Shown: in pieces, positions 63,199 to 64,000 of the stretch
Layout: each line of letters begins with the position of its first letter
Numbering within the stretch: the stretch's first letter is position 1
From: Pontibaca salina
GTDB lineage: Bacteria > Pseudomonadota > Alphaproteobacteria > Rhodobacterales > Rhodobacteraceae
Reading direction: 5' to 3'
Length of the DNA: 64,000 nucleotides
NCBI RefSeq assembly: GCF_016307205.1
Contig: NZ_JAEIJD010000002.1
Span: 1-64,000, forward strand
Program-made: the position numbers and the translations under genes
The notes under the pieces: model-generated
What the model was told of the DNA's origin: nothing
The model's database searches: none
What the model saw: only the letters and a program-made list of their open reading frames with translations

Positions 63199-63693
63199 AT
63201 GGCGGTGCAGCCAATCCTGCGCTGGCCCGACCGGCGCTTGCGCGTTCCTGCTGGCGAAGTAGCGACGGTAGACTCTGAGGTGCGTGCGATTTGGGACGAC
63301 ATGGTCGACACGATGGAGGCTATGCCCGGCGTCGGGCTGGCGGCGCCGCAAATCGGTGTCGGATTGCGGCTGGCGGTGGTTGCGACATCTCCGGCACGCG
63401 GCGGCGCGGTGCGATTGGCCAATCCGGAGATCCTGCACGCTTCGGTCAAGTTGCGCGAACATGAAGAAGCCAGCCCGTGTTTGCCCGGTGTTTCGGCAGT
63501 GATAGAGCGCCCCCGCGCCGTTACGGTGCGCTATCTGGACGAGAGCGGCGCACCGACCGAGCGGGATTTCGTCGAGATTGAGGCCACCAGTGTTCAGCAC
63601 CAGATCGACCACTTGGCGGGGCGGATGTATTTCGACCGCCTATCCAAGGTGAAGCGCGATATGCTGCTGCGCCGGGCGCGCAAGCTATCATGA
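63199..63693 (+). CDS. Peptide deformylase-like protein lacking the catalytic Glu
   Basis: A 164-residue paralogue of the preceding deformylase. Motif 1 is intact ([10 protein letters not shown]), motif 2 is altered (ASPCLPGV instead of EGCLSVP, Cys94 kept) and motif 3 is VQHQIDH, with the His pair (134, 138) present but the catalytic Glu replaced by Gln135. The metal site may persist while hydrolysis is impaired. A second, divergent def-like gene between def and fmt is something I have seen in related organisms, so it is probably conserved. It overlaps fmt by four bases. Confidence 0.9.
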   Translation: MAVQPILRWPDRRLRVPAGEVATVDSEVRAIWDDMVDTMEAMPGVGLAAPQIGVGLRLAVVATSPARGGAVRLANPEILHASVKLREHEEASPCLPGVSAVIERPRAVTVRYLDESGAPTERDFVEIEATSVQHQIDHLAGRMYFDRLSKVKRDMLLRRARKLS

Positions 63694-64000
63694 CCATGCG
63701 CGTGGCTTTCATGGGAACGCCCGATTTTTCGGTGCCGGTGCTGCAGGCGCTGGTCGATGCAGGGCATCAGATCGCCGCCGTCTATTGCCAGCCGCCGCGC
63801 CCGGCGGGGCGGGGAAAAAAGGACCGGCCCAGCCCGGTGCAAAAGCGCGCCGAAGAACTGGGCCTGAAGGTGCGCCATCCGGTCTCGCTGCGGGCACCCG
63901 AGGTGCAGGCGGATTTTGCCGCCCTCAACGCTGATGTCGCGGTCGTCGTCGCCTATGGGCTGATCTTGCCGCAGGCGATTCTGGACGCGCCGCGGCAGGG
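63690..64000 (+). CDS. fmt: Methionyl-tRNA formyltransferase, partial (runs off the window)
   Basis: The first 103 codons of Fmt, starting ATGA at 63690 across the def-like stop. [42 protein letters not shown] and [19 protein letters not shown] are the hallmarks of the N-terminal Rossmann domain, with [10 protein letters not shown] the folate site. Truncated only by the end of the window. It formylates Met-tRNA(fMet), the substrate later de-formylated by def. Confidence 0.97.
   Translation, partial: MTMRVAFMGTPDFSVPVLQALVDAGHQIAAVYCQPPRPAGRGKKDRPSPVQKRAEELGLKVRHPVSLRAPEVQADFAALNADVAVVVAYGLILPQAILDAPRQ

Overview
The window is a gene-dense, high-GC stretch of an alphaproteobacterial chromosome, most probably from the Rhodobacteraceae / Roseobacter group. 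The indications are an L-malyl-CoA/beta-methylmalyl-CoA lyase of the ethylmalonyl-CoA pathway type, an FYDLN-acid protein with an Asp-rich tail, a DgcN-DgcA D-glutamate module, a solitary ctaD, a DUF1127 small protein, a DUF6522 gene beside an NsrR-type Rrf2 regulator, and four copies of a rhodobacterial intergenic motif built around cctccggcggggatat. No phage, integrase, transposase or CRISPR array is visible. The genus cannot be fixed from this sequence alone.

Layout. 0-4.4 kb: FYDLN protein, YgjP-like metallopeptidase, GntR regulator, accA and mcl1. 4.5-7.4 kb: a + strand operon dgcN-dgcA-D-amino acid aminotransferase, followed by tRNA-Gly(TCC). 7.7-11.5 kb: an ABCB-type exporter and an acyl-CoA synthetase. 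11.7-16.8 kb: a peptide/nickel-type ABC importer operon on the - strand with both ATPase halves fused. 16.9-22.8 kb: a seven-gene - strand operon that looks like an envelope-maintenance module: a 29-residue membrane microprotein, XpaC-like, TelA-like, DUF2927 lipoprotein, SPFH-GYF protein, zinc-ribbon membrane protein and dtd. 22.9-29.6 kb: housekeeping genes (rluB-like, tadA, YigZ-like, UPF0173 hydrolase, gatC-gatA, lipoprotein, amidase, rnpB, rpmG).

29.6-37.6 kb: a hypothetical protein, a branched-chain amino acid type ABC system (livGFHM with a convergent binding-protein gene) and an rtcB-like RNA ligase gene of unusual composition. 37.7-39.1 kb is the only poorly coding stretch: a DUF1127 gene, two strong tandem hairpins and a reading frame with in-frame stops that may be a decayed membrane-protein gene. 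39.1-44.4 kb: MscS channel, ctaD, then a nitrosative-stress-flavoured group (nsrR, DUF6522, a SulP transporter lacking the STAS domain, group III truncated haemoglobin). 44.7-48.5 kb: a complete YehZYXW-type osmoprotectant importer. 48.5-54.1 kb: LysR regulator with YeiH, ClsC-like phospholipase D protein, Mn-dependent pyrophosphatase and a DUF2161 nuclease-fold protein. 54.1-56.3 kb: groESL behind a CIRCE operator. 56.4-64 kb: alpha/beta hydrolase with an orphan phnM, cbiB, a receiver-only protein, glutathionyl-hydroquinone reductase, a conserved hypothetical, a MalY/PatB aminotransferase, and def, a def-like gene that has lost its catalytic glutamate, and fmt running off the end.

The parts most worth a second look are the XpaC/TelA/SPFH/zinc-ribbon operon with its unannotated microprotein, the def-like pseudoenzyme candidate inside a def-def-fmt operon, and the degraded 38 kb region. 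All functional statements rest on recognising motifs and gene order by eye; no database search was run.
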